Positions 51,610-61,083 of a stretch of DNA of 64,000 bases are shown here, piece after piece. Below the pieces are notes generated by a model that searched no databases, was not told the DNA's origin, and worked only from the letters and a program-made list of their open reading frames with translations. Each line of letters opens with the position of its first letter. The first letter of the stretch is position 1. The stretch is from Mycobacterium florentinum (GTDB taxonomy: Bacteria > Actinomycetota > Actinomycetes > Mycobacteriales > Mycobacteriaceae), in contig NZ_AP022576.1 in assembly GCF_010730355.1 (NCBI RefSeq), positions 4,216,001 through 4,280,000 of the forward strand. The letters are read 5' to 3'. The position numbers and the translations under genes are program-made.

Positions 51610-52212
51610 ATGGACCGAGTGCCCGGTCAGGCCAACAGCCGACGAGACGAGCTGCTAGAGCTCGCCGCGTCGATGTTCGCGGAGCGGGGCCTGCGCGCCA
51701 CCACGGTGCGCGACATCGCCGACGGCGCCGGCATTCTGTCCGGCAGCCTGTATCACCATTTCTCCTCCAAAGAGGAGATGGTCGATGAGTTGCTGCGCGA
51801 GTTCCTCGACTGGCTGTTCGCCCGCTACCGCGAGATCGTCGACAGCGAAACCGACCCGCTGGAGCGGCTCAAGGGGCTGTTCATGGCCTCGTTCGAGGCG
51901 ATCGAGCACCGGCACGCGCAGGTCGTCATCTACCAGGACGAGGCGCAACGGCTGCTGTCGCAGCCGCGCTTCGCCTACATCGAGGACATGAACCGCCAAC
52001 AACGCAAGATGTGGGTCGAGTTGCTGCATCAGGGCGTCGACGAGGGCTGCTTCCGGCCCGATCTGGACGTCGATCTCGTCTACCGATTTATCCGTGACAC
52101 CACCTGGGTGTCGGTGCGCTGGTATCGACCCGGCGGACCGCTCACCGCAGAGCAGGTGGGCCAGCAATATCTCGCCATCGTGCTTGGCGGGATCACCAAA
52201 GAAGGAGTCTGA
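51610..52212 (+). CDS. kstR2: TetR-family repressor KstR2
   Basis: KstR2 represses the genes of late (CD-ring) cholesterol degradation and is released by HIP-CoA. The 200 residues begin with the TetR HTH (TVRDIADGAGILSGSLYHHFSSKEEM), followed by a helical ligand domain with conserved Trp residues (TWVSVRWYRPGG). It is two bases from fadA6 and preceded by its own operator. Confidence 0.96.
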   Translation: MDRVPGQANSRRDELLELAASMFAERGLRATTVRDIADGAGILSGSLYHHFSSKEEMVDELLREFLDWLFARYREIVDSETDPLERLKGLFMASFEAIEHRHAQVVIYQDEAQRLLSQPRFAYIEDMNRQQRKMWVELLHQGVDEGCFRPDLDVDLVYRFIRDTTWVSVRWYRPGGPLTAEQVGQQYLAIVLGGITKEGV

Positions 52213-52213
52213 A

Positions 52214-53374
52214 ATGGCTGAGGCGTACGTCATCGATGCTGTGCGTACCGCGGTGGGCAAGCGCAATGGCGCACTGGCCGGGATCCATCCCGTCGACCTG
52301 GGCGCTCACGCGTGGCGCGGATTGCTCGACCGCGTGGATGTCGACCCCGCAGCCGTGGAAGATGTGATCGCCGGCTGCGTGGACGCGATCGGCGGGCAGG
52401 CGGGCAACATCGCCCGGCTTTCGTGGCTGGCGGCCGGCTACCCCGAAGAGGTCCCCGGTGTCACGGTGGACCGGCAGTGTGGTTCCAGCCAGCAGGCGGT
52501 TTCCTTTGGCGCGCAGGCGATCATGGCGGGCACGGCCGATCTGATCGTGGCCGGCGGCATGCAGAACATGAGCTGGATCCCGATCTCGTCGGCGATGACG
52601 GTCGGCGAGCAGTTCGGCTTCACCTCGCCGACCAACGAGTCCAAGCAATGGCTGCACCGCTACGGCGATCAAGAGATCTCCCAGTTCCGCGGCGCCGAGC
52701 TGATCGCCGAGAAGTGGAACATCTCGCGTGAAGAGATGGAGCAGTACTCGCTGACCAGCCACGAGCGTGCGTTCGCGGCGATTCGCGGCGGCCACTTCGA
52801 CAACGAAATCATCACCCTGGAAACAGAATCCGGGCCGTTCCGGGTCGACGAGGGCCCACGCGAGTCGTCGCTGGAGAAGATGGCCGGCCTCAAGACCCTG
52901 GTCGAGGGCGGGCGGCTGACGGCCGCGATGGCCAGCCAGATCTCCGACGGTGCCAGTGCGGTGCTGCTGGCTTCCGAGCAGGCGGTCAAGGACCACAAGC
53001 TGACGCCCCGCGCCCGCATCCACCACATCAGCGCCCGCGCGGCCGACCCGGTGTTCATGCTTACCGGGCCCATTCCGGCGACCCGTTACGCGCTGGAGAA
53101 GACCGGGCTCTCGATCGGCGACATCGACACCGTCGAGATCAACGAGGCGTTCGCCCCGGTGGTGATGGCGTGGCTCAAGGAGGTCAAGGCCGACCCGGAG
53201 AAGGTCAACCCCAACGGCGGCGCGATCGCGCTCGGCCACCCACTGGGTGCCACCGGCGCAAAGCTGTTCACCACCATGCTCAACGAGCTCGAGCGCATCG
53301 GCGGCCGCTACGGGCTGCAGACGATGTGCGAGGGCGGCGGCACGGCCAACGTCACGATCATCGAGCGGCTCTAG
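52214..53374 (+). CDS. fadA6: Acetyl-CoA acetyltransferase FadA6 (thiolase)
   Basis: The 386 residues are a complete thiolase: nucleophilic Cys89 (DRQCGSSQQ), NEAFAPV, His342 (GGAIALGHP) and Cys372 (MCEGGG). It acts late in ring C/D breakdown, releasing short CoA units. GAAGGAG precedes the ATG. It is the last gene of the fadE30 operon; a hairpin follows at 53383-53428. M. tuberculosis has Rv3555c and fdxB after fadA6; they are absent here. Confidence 0.95.
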   Translation: MAEAYVIDAVRTAVGKRNGALAGIHPVDLGAHAWRGLLDRVDVDPAAVEDVIAGCVDAIGGQAGNIARLSWLAAGYPEEVPGVTVDRQCGSSQQAVSFGAQAIMAGTADLIVAGGMQNMSWIPISSAMTVGEQFGFTSPTNESKQWLHRYGDQEISQFRGAELIAEKWNISREEMEQYSLTSHERAFAAIRGGHFDNEIITLETESGPFRVDEGPRESSLEKMAGLKTLVEGGRLTAAMASQISDGASAVLLASEQAVKDHKLTPRARIHHISARAADPVFMLTGPIPATRYALEKTGLSIGDIDTVEINEAFAPVVMAWLKEVKADPEKVNPNGGAIALGHPLGATGAKLFTTMLNELERIGGRYGLQTMCEGGGTANVTIIERL

Positions 53375-53382
53375 CCCGTTGT

Positions 53383-53428
53383 GCCGCAGTGCGACACTCG
53401 CCATCGTGTTTGAGTGTTGCACTGCGGC
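53383..53428. terminator. Hairpin between convergent fadA6 and ipdC (probable bidirectional terminator)
   Basis: Arms 53383-53399 and 53412-53428 (GCCGCAGTGCGACACTC and a near-complement) pair at 16 of 17 positions around a 12-base loop. There is no T-tract, as is common in mycobacteria. Its place between two convergent stops supports a terminator role. The remaining gap to 53516 has GC-rich sequence but no gene. Confidence 0.65.
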
Positions 53429-53516
53429 TTTGAGTGTGGCCTCAGGGCGGGCTTTTTGCTGATTCCCCGCCGTGGCGCAACACTCCGCGCTTTGGCGGGC
53501 CTAGCCCTCAGCGGGC

Positions 53517-54587
53517 CTAGCCCTCGATTAGTCCGGACGCGGCCTGTAGGTGCTCGATCGCGTCCCGCACGACCGACTCGATCAGCTCGGCGCACGACGG
53601 CAGGTCCTCGAGAATGCCGGCAACCTGTCCAGAAGCCAGCACTCCGGCCTCGGTGTTGCCATCAACGAGCCCGGCTTTCAACAGCATTGGTGTATTGGCC
53701 GCCATCACCACCTGGGCTATGGTCATTTCCTTGCCGTGCCGCATCGCCAGGCCGTCGGAGATCATCGACTTCCACGTCATTCCCGACATGTGCTTGAACT
53801 TGGCGGCATTGCGCACGGCAGCGGTCAAACCCCTTATCGGCGTGCCATTTTCCAGCTTCTCGACCAGCCCGGTGCGCAGCACTCGGTGCGGCATACCGTC
53901 GACGCGTGTGGTGACCACGGTGCCGTCTAGCGCCGATTCCAGATAGCGGCGCTTCACCGCGTCGGGCACGGTGGAATCCGACGTCAGCAGAAACCTGGTG
54001 CCCATCGCGACCCCGGCCGCGCCGTAGGACAACGCCGCGGCCAGCCCGCGCCCGTCGAAGAAGCCACCCGCCGCGATCACCGGAATGCCGGTGCCCTTAA
54101 CGGCGTCGAGCACCGACGGCAACAGCAGCGTGGTGGCGACGGGCCCGGTGTGCCCACCGCCCTCGCCGCCCTGCACGATCATCGCGTCGGCGCCCCAGCT
54201 CGCGACCTTGCGCGCGTGTTTGGCCGCGCCGATCGACGGGATGACCACCGCCCCAGCCTCTTTGAGGCGGGCGATCAGCTCCTGCTTGGGCGCCAGCGCG
54301 AACGACGCCACCTTCACGCCTTCGCGGATCATCAGCTCGACCCGATCGCCGGCATCCGCGGCGTCCGCGCGCATGTTCACGCCGAACGGCTTGTCGGTGG
54401 CGGCCTTGACCTTGCCGATGGCCGTGGCCAACTCGTCGAGTGTCATCGTGGCCGACGCCAAGATGCCGAGCCCGCCCGCGTTGGCGGTGGCCGCCACCAG
54501 CCGCGCTCCGGCCACCCAGCCCATCCCGGTTTGCACCACCGGGTGCTCGACGCCGACCAGCTCGGTCAGCGGCGTGCGCAGCTTCAT
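53517..54587 (-). CDS. ipdC: NAD(P)H-dependent flavin oxidoreductase IpdC (nitronate monooxygenase-like)
   Basis: IpdC acts on a HIP-derived CoA ester during CD-ring degradation. The 356-residue TIM barrel has the FMN-binding features of the 2-nitropropane dioxygenase family: QTGMGWVAG, GVNMRAD, MIVQGGEGGGHTG, PVIAAGGFFDGRG and GVAMGTRFLLT. ATG at 54587 gives MKLRTPLTELVGVEHPVVQTGM as in M. tuberculosis Rv3553; GTG at 54593 is also possible. It is separated from ipdB by a MIRU-like element. Confidence 0.93.
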   Translation of the reverse strand: MKLRTPLTELVGVEHPVVQTGMGWVAGARLVAATANAGGLGILASATMTLDELATAIGKVKAATDKPFGVNMRADAADAGDRVELMIREGVKVASFALAPKQELIARLKEAGAVVIPSIGAAKHARKVASWGADAMIVQGGEGGGHTGPVATTLLLPSVLDAVKGTGIPVIAAGGFFDGRGLAAALSYGAAGVAMGTRFLLTSDSTVPDAVKRRYLESALDGTVVTTRVDGMPHRVLRTGLVEKLENGTPIRGLTAAVRNAAKFKHMSGMTWKSMISDGLAMRHGKEMTIAQVVMAANTPMLLKAGLVDGNTEAGVLASGQVAGILEDLPSCAELIESVVRDAIEHLQAASGLIEG

Positions 54588-54593
54588 AGCCAC

Positions 54594-54690
54594 CGCCGAC
54601 GATGCAGTGGGGGCACCCCCAGCCGCGCAGCGGCGAGGGGGACGGAGCGATGAGGTGGGGGTACCGCCCGCTCGCGGGGGAGAGGCGGAA
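54594..54690 (-). repeat. MIRU-like intergenic repeat between ipdB and ipdC
   Basis: This roughly 97-bp G/C-rich spacer is full of short palindromes (GGGGGCACCCCC, GGGGGTACC). Read on the minus strand it contains CCTCATCGCT and, after an internal stretch, CTGCATCGTCGGCGG, which resemble the two ends of the mycobacterial interspersed repetitive unit as I remember it. It lies on the coding strand between two co-directional genes, the usual setting of MIRUs. It is assigned by memory only. Confidence 0.5.
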
Positions 54691-54693
54691 TAA

Positions 54694-55437
54694 TCATGAG
54701 CGTATCTCTCGGTCGCGCAATGCTTTCGGATCGATCGTCTCGCGAATCAAACTCAGTTCGTCGTCGGTCGGCAGCCGGGTCTCCTCGGCGCCGTCCAGCC
54801 CGTGGATCTCAAACGACGTGTTCTCCCGCACCTCGTCGGCCGAAACCCCCGGGTGCAGCGACACGGCCCGCATGGTGCGGTCCGGCCCGCCGAAATCGAA
54901 CACGCCGAGGTTCGACACCACGCGGTAGGTGTTGGCGAACCGAAACGCCGGATTGTCGGCATCCACGTTGTCCCAGCCGATTCCGCAGACGATGTCGACC
55001 TTCTCGCAGAACACCCGCTTGGAGTGGTTGCCGACCCAGTAACTGGTCGCATGGTTGATGGCGTTGCCGGGCGCGCCGCGGACTCCGAACATCTGCCGCT
55101 TGGGCTGCTGCAGCGGTCCGAACGCCGAGATGTTCTGATTGCCAAAGCGGTCAACCTGATTGGCGCCCATCACAACGTGGCGTCGGCCCCAGGCCAGCGT
55201 CTCGAAGACACGACCGAACGGCATCCATCCCTCGACGGCGCCCGAGGCGCCCAGCGCCGGCGTATCGGCCAGCAGCTGTGCCTCGCCGTCTGTCAGCAGG
55301 ATGTCGGGGGAGAAGGTCAGCCGGGCCAGCCGAGCGCCGACCGAGGCCATATTCGTCATCGGGCTGACCATGATCTCGCCGGCGTCCCGGAACAGTTCGG
55401 CGCAGGCGACCGCGCACACTTCGGCTCGGGTGCTCAC
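54694..55437 (-). CDS. ipdB: COCHEA-CoA hydrolase beta subunit IpdB
   Basis: IpdA and IpdB form a heterotetramer of CoA-transferase fold that hydrolyses ring C of the steroid remnant COCHEA-CoA. IpdB has 247 residues, with MVSPMTNMASVGARLARLTF and NQVDRFGNQNISAFG as in Rv3552. GTG at 55437 overlaps the ipdA stop by four bases. Confidence 0.94.
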   Translation of the reverse strand: MSTRAEVCAVACAELFRDAGEIMVSPMTNMASVGARLARLTFSPDILLTDGEAQLLADTPALGASGAVEGWMPFGRVFETLAWGRRHVVMGANQVDRFGNQNISAFGPLQQPKRQMFGVRGAPGNAINHATSYWVGNHSKRVFCEKVDIVCGIGWDNVDADNPAFRFANTYRVVSNLGVFDFGGPDRTMRAVSLHPGVSADEVRENTSFEIHGLDGAEETRLPTDDELSLIRETIDPKALRDREIRS

Positions 55438-56318
55438 TTGGCTGCCTCCTCTGCGAAAGTGCGCACGGCTGATTGATATTCGGCCTCGCCGCCGGAAAGG
55501 TAGGTGGCGACGAACTGCTGCCAGCCCTCTTCGGTCGAAGCGGCCTCGGCGTAGTGTCGCTGGAATTTCTCGTCGCGGCCGTAATCGGGTGCGGCGGTGG
55601 TGAAGTGGGCGCCGTTCGGTGCTTCCACGACGCCGTCGACCATCATCCGGTTCACCAGCAGTGCCTGGGGCGGCACCGCCTTGATCAGCTCTTGGGTGGA
55701 CACCACGCGTTCCACCGACAGGTAGCGCTTCTCGGCGGCCATCAAGAACAGGTCGTCGAAGTAGGGGTCGATGCCGGTGTAGGCCGCATTGCCTTGACTG
55801 TCACCGAGATTGAGGTGCGCGAACGCCGCGTCCAGGCGCAGCGCCGGCATCGCGATCAGCGTCTCGTGCCCGCCGCCGGGTGCGTCATACGGACTGGTCA
55901 CCGTCTTGAGCTCGCCCTCCCAGAAGTCCAGCACCGAGCTGCCCAGCCCGGCGCGAATCGGCAGGAACGGCAAGCGTTGTGCGGCCGCCTGCAGGCCGCA
56001 TCGCAGCATGCCCTCGTCCATCTCCCGGGCCTCGATCTCACCGGCGCTGCGCGCCTTGGCGAACCACGGGTCGTAGAAGGGCGGTGAGTCCAGCGAGACG
56101 AACCCGTAGTAGACGCGCTTGACCTTGCCCGCCGAGCAGAGCAGCCCGAGGTCGGGTCCGCCGTAGGTGACGACGGTCAGGTCCTTGATGTCGGTGCGGA
56201 GCATGGCGCGCACGAACGCCATCGGCTTGCGCCGTGACCCCCAGCCGCCGATGCCGATGGTCATGCCGCTGCGCAGCCCGGCGACGGCCTCGTCGAGCGT
56301 GGTTCTCTTGTCGCTCAA
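55434..56318 (-). CDS. ipdA: COCHEA-CoA hydrolase alpha subunit IpdA
   Basis: The 294 residues have the class I CoA-transferase subunit A layout: a glycine-rich GMTIGIGGWGSRRKP near the N-terminus, TVVTYGGPDLGLL, and LNLGDSQGNAAYTG. Key catalysis in this family is by hydrolysis rather than CoA transfer. The start is TTG at 56318, inside the four-base overlap with echA20. It is co-translated with ipdB. Confidence 0.94.
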   Translation of the reverse strand: MSDKRTTLDEAVAGLRSGMTIGIGGWGSRRKPMAFVRAMLRTDIKDLTVVTYGGPDLGLLCSAGKVKRVYYGFVSLDSPPFYDPWFAKARSAGEIEAREMDEGMLRCGLQAAAQRLPFLPIRAGLGSSVLDFWEGELKTVTSPYDAPGGGHETLIAMPALRLDAAFAHLNLGDSQGNAAYTGIDPYFDDLFLMAAEKRYLSVERVVSTQELIKAVPPQALLVNRMMVDGVVEAPNGAHFTTAAPDYGRDEKFQRHYAEAASTEEGWQQFVATYLSGGEAEYQSAVRTFAEEAAK

Positions 56319-57073
56319 GACTTCTCACCCTTCGTCGTACCGGCAAACGCGTCGCGGTGCTCGTCAGACACCCCGGCGAGGTTGAGCTCGAACGTAAAGC
56401 CTTGTTCCATGCGGTAACTCGAGTTGACTCGCTGCACGTCGATCAGGTTCAGCGCCTCCTTGGCCGCGCGGATCACACGGGTGTCTTTGGCGGCGATATC
56501 GCGGGCGACCCGCAGGGCGGCCTCGTCGAGCTCGTCGCGCGGGACCACCTCGTGCACCGAACCGAAGTGGTGCAGGGTCGCGGCGTCCACGGTGGCCGCG
56601 GTGAAGAACAGCCGCCGCATCATGTGCTGGGGGACCAGTCGCGACAGGTGCGTGGCCGCGCCCAGTGCGCCGCGTTCCACCTCGGGCAGCCCGAAGGTGG
56701 CGTCGTCGGAGGCGACGATCACGTCGGCGTTGCCGACCAGGCCGATGCCGCCGCCCACGCAGAATCCGTTCACCGCCGCGATCACCGGCACCGCGCATTC
56801 GTAGACCGCCCGGAATGCGTGGAAGCACCCGCGGTTGGCGTCGATGAGGGCGGTGAAGCCCTCGGTGCGCTGCATCTCCTTGATGTCGACGCCCGCGTTG
56901 AATCCGCGGCCTTCGGCGCGCAGGATCACGGCGTGGGTCTCGGGGTTGGCCCCGGCGGCGGTGATCGCGTCGCCGAGCTCGAACCAGCCTTGCGACGGGA
57001 TGGCATTGACGGGCGGGTAGTCAACGGTGACCGCGACTATGCCCGGTTCTGTGCTGGTGGATGTGATGGTCAA
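56315..57073 (-). CDS. echA20: Enoyl-CoA hydratase-family ring-D hydrolase EchA20
   Basis: EchA20 opens ring D of the HIP-derived CoA ester by a retro-Claisen-type hydrolysis. The 252-residue crotonase has the oxyanion-hole segments GRGFNAGVDIKE and NGFCVGGGIGLVG, and the FGLPEVERGALG stretch. It is first in echA20-ipdA-ipdB-ipdC, with a KstR2 box 37 bp upstream of its ATG. Confidence 0.94.
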   Translation of the reverse strand: MTITSTSTEPGIVAVTVDYPPVNAIPSQGWFELGDAITAAGANPETHAVILRAEGRGFNAGVDIKEMQRTEGFTALIDANRGCFHAFRAVYECAVPVIAAVNGFCVGGGIGLVGNADVIVASDDATFGLPEVERGALGAATHLSRLVPQHMMRRLFFTAATVDAATLHHFGSVHEVVPRDELDEAALRVARDIAAKDTRVIRAAKEALNLIDVQRVNSSYRMEQGFTFELNLAGVSDEHRDAFAGTTKGEKS

Positions 57074-57109
57074 TTGGCACTTCCTCGTGAAATTGAGGCC
57101 GACTACCTA

Positions 57110-57123
57110 AGCAAGCACTTGCT
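57110..57123. promoter_or_regulatory. KstR2 operator (echA20/Rv3549c-type SDR)
   Basis: AGCAAGCACTTGCT fits AnCAAGnnCTTGnT exactly and sits in the 65-bp gap between divergent echA20 and the SDR gene at 57139. It is extended on the right by a further CTTGGT-like half (GCTTGGT). Confidence 0.92.
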
Positions 57124-57138
57124 TGGTACGCTAGCACA

Positions 57139-57936
57139 GTGACTCGCGCCGAAGCAGGCCCCCTTTCTGCGGGAGCCATCAATTTGGGATTGGCCGGGCG
57201 GGTGGTTCTGGTGACGGGTGGCGTCCGCGGGGTGGGCGCCGGAATCAGTGCGGTATTCGCCGAGCAGGGCGCGACGGTGATCACCTGCGCGCGCCGTGCG
57301 GTCGACGGGCTGCCGTACGAATTTCACTCGTGCGACATCCGCGACGAGGAAGCGGTCCAGGCGTTGATCGACACGATCGTCGAGCGCCATGGTCGGCTCG
57401 ACGTCGTCGTCAACAACGCCGGCGGGTCGCCCTACGTGCTGACCGCGCAGTCCAGCCCCAAGTTCAACCGCAAGATCATCGAGCTCAATCTCATTGGTGC
57501 GCTGCTCGTTTCGCAGTTCGCCAACGAGAAGATGCAGGCCCAGCCCGGCGGCGGGTCGATCGTCAACATCTGCAGCCTGAGCGGCCGGCGGCCCTCCCCG
57601 GGCACCGGCGCGTACGGGGCGGCGAAGGCTGGGCTGGAAAGTCTGACCCAGACGCTGGCGGTGGAATGGGGACCCAAGGTCCGGGTGAACGCGTGCGTGG
57701 TCGGCATGGTCGAGACCGAACAGGCCGACCTTTTCTACGGCGACGCCGAGTCGATCGCCGCGATCTCCAAGAATGTGCCACTGGGCCGGATGGCCAAGCC
57801 CGAAGATGTCGGTTGGGCCGCAGCATTTTTGGCGTCCGACGCGGCGTCCTACATCAGCGGTGCCTCGTTAGAGGTGCACGGCGGTGGCGAGCCGCCACAT
57901 TATCTGGCCACAACGAACGCCAGCGCGATCAAGTAG
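57139..57936 (+). CDS. SDR-family oxidoreductase (Rv3549c type)
   Basis: The 265 residues have an NAD(P)-binding loop TGGVRGVGAGIS, a NNAGG strand, the active-site Ser in NICSLSGRRP, and the catalytic YGAAK. It matches Rv3549c and is under the KstR2 box. The exact substrate is unknown; a hydroxyacyl-CoA or steroid intermediate is likely from context. It is followed 14 bp later by a second SDR gene. Confidence 0.9.
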   Translation: MTRAEAGPLSAGAINLGLAGRVVLVTGGVRGVGAGISAVFAEQGATVITCARRAVDGLPYEFHSCDIRDEEAVQALIDTIVERHGRLDVVVNNAGGSPYVLTAQSSPKFNRKIIELNLIGALLVSQFANEKMQAQPGGGSIVNICSLSGRRPSPGTGAYGAAKAGLESLTQTLAVEWGPKVRVNACVVGMVETEQADLFYGDAESIAAISKNVPLGRMAKPEDVGWAAAFLASDAASYISGASLEVHGGGEPPHYLATTNASAIK

Positions 57937-57950
57937 AGGAGACAACAAAT

Positions 57951-58856
57951 ATGGGCGTGGTCGACGGCCGTGTCGTCATCGTCACCGGAGCGGGCGGCGG
58001 GATCGGTCGCGCGCATGCACTGGCCTTCGCGGCCGAGGGCGCGCGCGTGGTCGTCAACGACATCGGTGTGGGTCTCGATGGCTCTCCGGCGGGCGGCGGC
58101 AGCGCCGCGCAGGGCGTGGTGGATGAAATCACCGCTGCCGGTGGGGAAGCCGTGGCCAACGGATCCAATGTCGCCGATTGGGATCAAGCCGCCGCGCTGA
58201 TCCAGACCGCGGTCGATACGTTCGGCGGTCTGGACGTGTTGGTGAACAATGCCGGCATCGTGCGCGACCGGATGATCGCGAACACCAGCGAAGAGGAGTT
58301 CGACGCCGTCACCGCCGTGCACCTCAAGGGCCACTTCGCCACGATTCGGCACGCCGCGTCGTACTGGCGCGGGTTGTCCAAAGAGGGCAAAACCGTTGAC
58401 GCACGGATCATTAACACCAGTTCGGGCGCCGGCCTGCAGGGCAGCGTCGGGCAGGGCAACTACAGCGCGGCCAAGGCGGGCATCGCGGGATTGACGCTGG
58501 TCGCCGCCGCCGAGATGGGCCGCTACGGCGTCACGGTCAACGCGATCGCGCCGTCCGCGCGCACCCGGATGACCGAGACCGTCTTCGCCGAGATGATGGC
58601 CACCCAGGACCAGGCGTTCGATGCGATGGCTCCGGAAAACGTGTCGCCACTTGTTGTTTGGCTGGGCAGCGTCGAATCCCGGGACGTCACCGGGAAGATC
58701 TTCGAAGTCGAGGGCGGCAAGATCCGCATCGCCGAGGGCTGGGCGCATGGGCCGCAGATCGACAAGGGCGACCGCTGGGATCCCGCCGAGCTGGGGCCCG
58801 TCGTCGCCGACCTGCTGGCCAAGTCGCGGCCGCCCGTCCCCGTCTACGGGGCGTAG
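57951..58856 (+). CDS. SDR-family oxidoreductase (Rv3548c type)
   Basis: The 301-residue protein resembles the dehydrogenase unit of peroxisomal-type 17-beta-HSD4/MFE enzymes: TGAGGGIGRAHALAFA, VVNDIGVGLDGS, NNAGIVRDRM, INTSSGAGLQGSVGQGNYSAAKAGI with catalytic Ser and Tyr/Lys. It probably oxidises a 3-hydroxyacyl-CoA in steroid breakdown. AGAGGAG precedes its ATG. A hairpin repeat follows its stop. Confidence 0.92.
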   Translation: MGVVDGRVVIVTGAGGGIGRAHALAFAAEGARVVVNDIGVGLDGSPAGGGSAAQGVVDEITAAGGEAVANGSNVADWDQAAALIQTAVDTFGGLDVLVNNAGIVRDRMIANTSEEEFDAVTAVHLKGHFATIRHAASYWRGLSKEGKTVDARIINTSSGAGLQGSVGQGNYSAAKAGIAGLTLVAAAEMGRYGVTVNAIAPSARTRMTETVFAEMMATQDQAFDAMAPENVSPLVVWLGSVESRDVTGKIFEVEGGKIRIAEGWAHGPQIDKGDRWDPAELGPVVADLLAKSRPPVPVYGA

Positions 58857-58881
58857 CGCCTAACTAGGGGTACCTCCACTA

Positions 58882-58947
58882 GCGCCGAACGTGCTCTGGT
58901 GGCTGGATTTTCGCCGACTTCCCACCACCAGTGCACGCTCGGCGAAA
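58882..58947. repeat. Imperfect hairpin, copy 2 of the intergenic element
   Basis: The left arm has the same AACGTGCTCTGGTGG core as the element at 33618-33669, and the right arm reads CCACCAGTGCACGCTCGGCG, so the stem pairs with a few mismatches. The outer CGCCGA/TCGGCG bases extend the stem. Like copy 1 it lies between two convergent genes and may terminate both. The mismatches suggest decay from a shared ancestor. Confidence 0.75.
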
Positions 58948-58954
58948 ACGCGGC

Positions 58955-59407
<453 letters not shown>

Positions 59408-59794
59408 CTAGCGCTGAATGAAGGGGTGGAACCGAACCTTGATGTGGTGGATTTCGGCTTGCCCGCTTGGACTTTCGGCGGGGATGACGAACGTCTCGTC
59501 CACCCGTGCGCCCACCCGGCGGCCGCCGAACGCCGCCTTGGTCAGCACCTCGTAGCGGGCACGCACCTCGTCGCCGGTGATGGAAAAGTCCGGCGGCGTC
59601 GTCTCGGCGAGGAGCCGGTACTGCGGTCCGCGATTGAGGCTGCGCCGCAGGTGGTTTCCGGAGAAGCCGTTCTTGAACCCCTGCTCGATGCGGGTGCATC
59701 CGGGCGCGAACGGAACCGCATCGCCGGTATGGCTGACAAGCGCATCGATGTATGCCCGCGCCGCGGCGATGCGGTTCTGCTCGGAGACGATCAA
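59408..59794 (-). CDS. Small NTF2-like protein of unknown function
   Basis: This 128-residue frame lies between fadA5 and ddn, 4 bp after the fadA5 stop and 6 bp before the ddn start. Only a TTG start at 59794 fits. The sequence (IAAARAYIDALVSHTGDAVPFAPGCTR, then ALFGG-type AAFGGRRVGARV and a beta strand IHHIKVRFHPFIQR) is consistent with an NTF2-like fold. I do not recognise a specific family. It is absent between ddn and fadA5 in M. tuberculosis as I recall. Operon context suggests a lipid or steroid role, as inference. Confidence 0.72.
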   Translation of the reverse strand: MIVSEQNRIAAARAYIDALVSHTGDAVPFAPGCTRIEQGFKNGFSGNHLRRSLNRGPQYRLLAETTPPDFSITGDEVRARYEVLTKAAFGGRRVGARVDETFVIPAESPSGQAEIHHIKVRFHPFIQR

Positions 59795-59798
59795 TGCG

Positions 59799-60971
<1,173 letters not shown>

Positions 60972-60972
60972 C

Positions 60973-60986
60973 TAGAACACGTTTCA
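60973..60986. promoter_or_regulatory. KstR operator, fadA5-proximal
   Basis: TAGAACACGTTTCA fits TNNAACNNGTTNNA and starts 11 bp upstream of the fadA5 ATG. Confidence 0.85.
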
Positions 60987-61051
60987 TTAGTCTGACAAGC
61001 GAGGATGGTGACCTGCCTTTTATCTGCGCAGAGGTCGTGTTTTACTGGCAC

Positions 61052-61065
61052 TAGAACACGTTGCA
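61052..61065. promoter_or_regulatory. KstR operator, cyp125-proximal
   Basis: TAGAACACGTTGCA fits TNNAACNNGTTNNA and ends 18 bp before the cyp125 ATG. Confidence 0.85.
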
Positions 61066-61083
61066 ATTGAGGAGCGCACGCAC

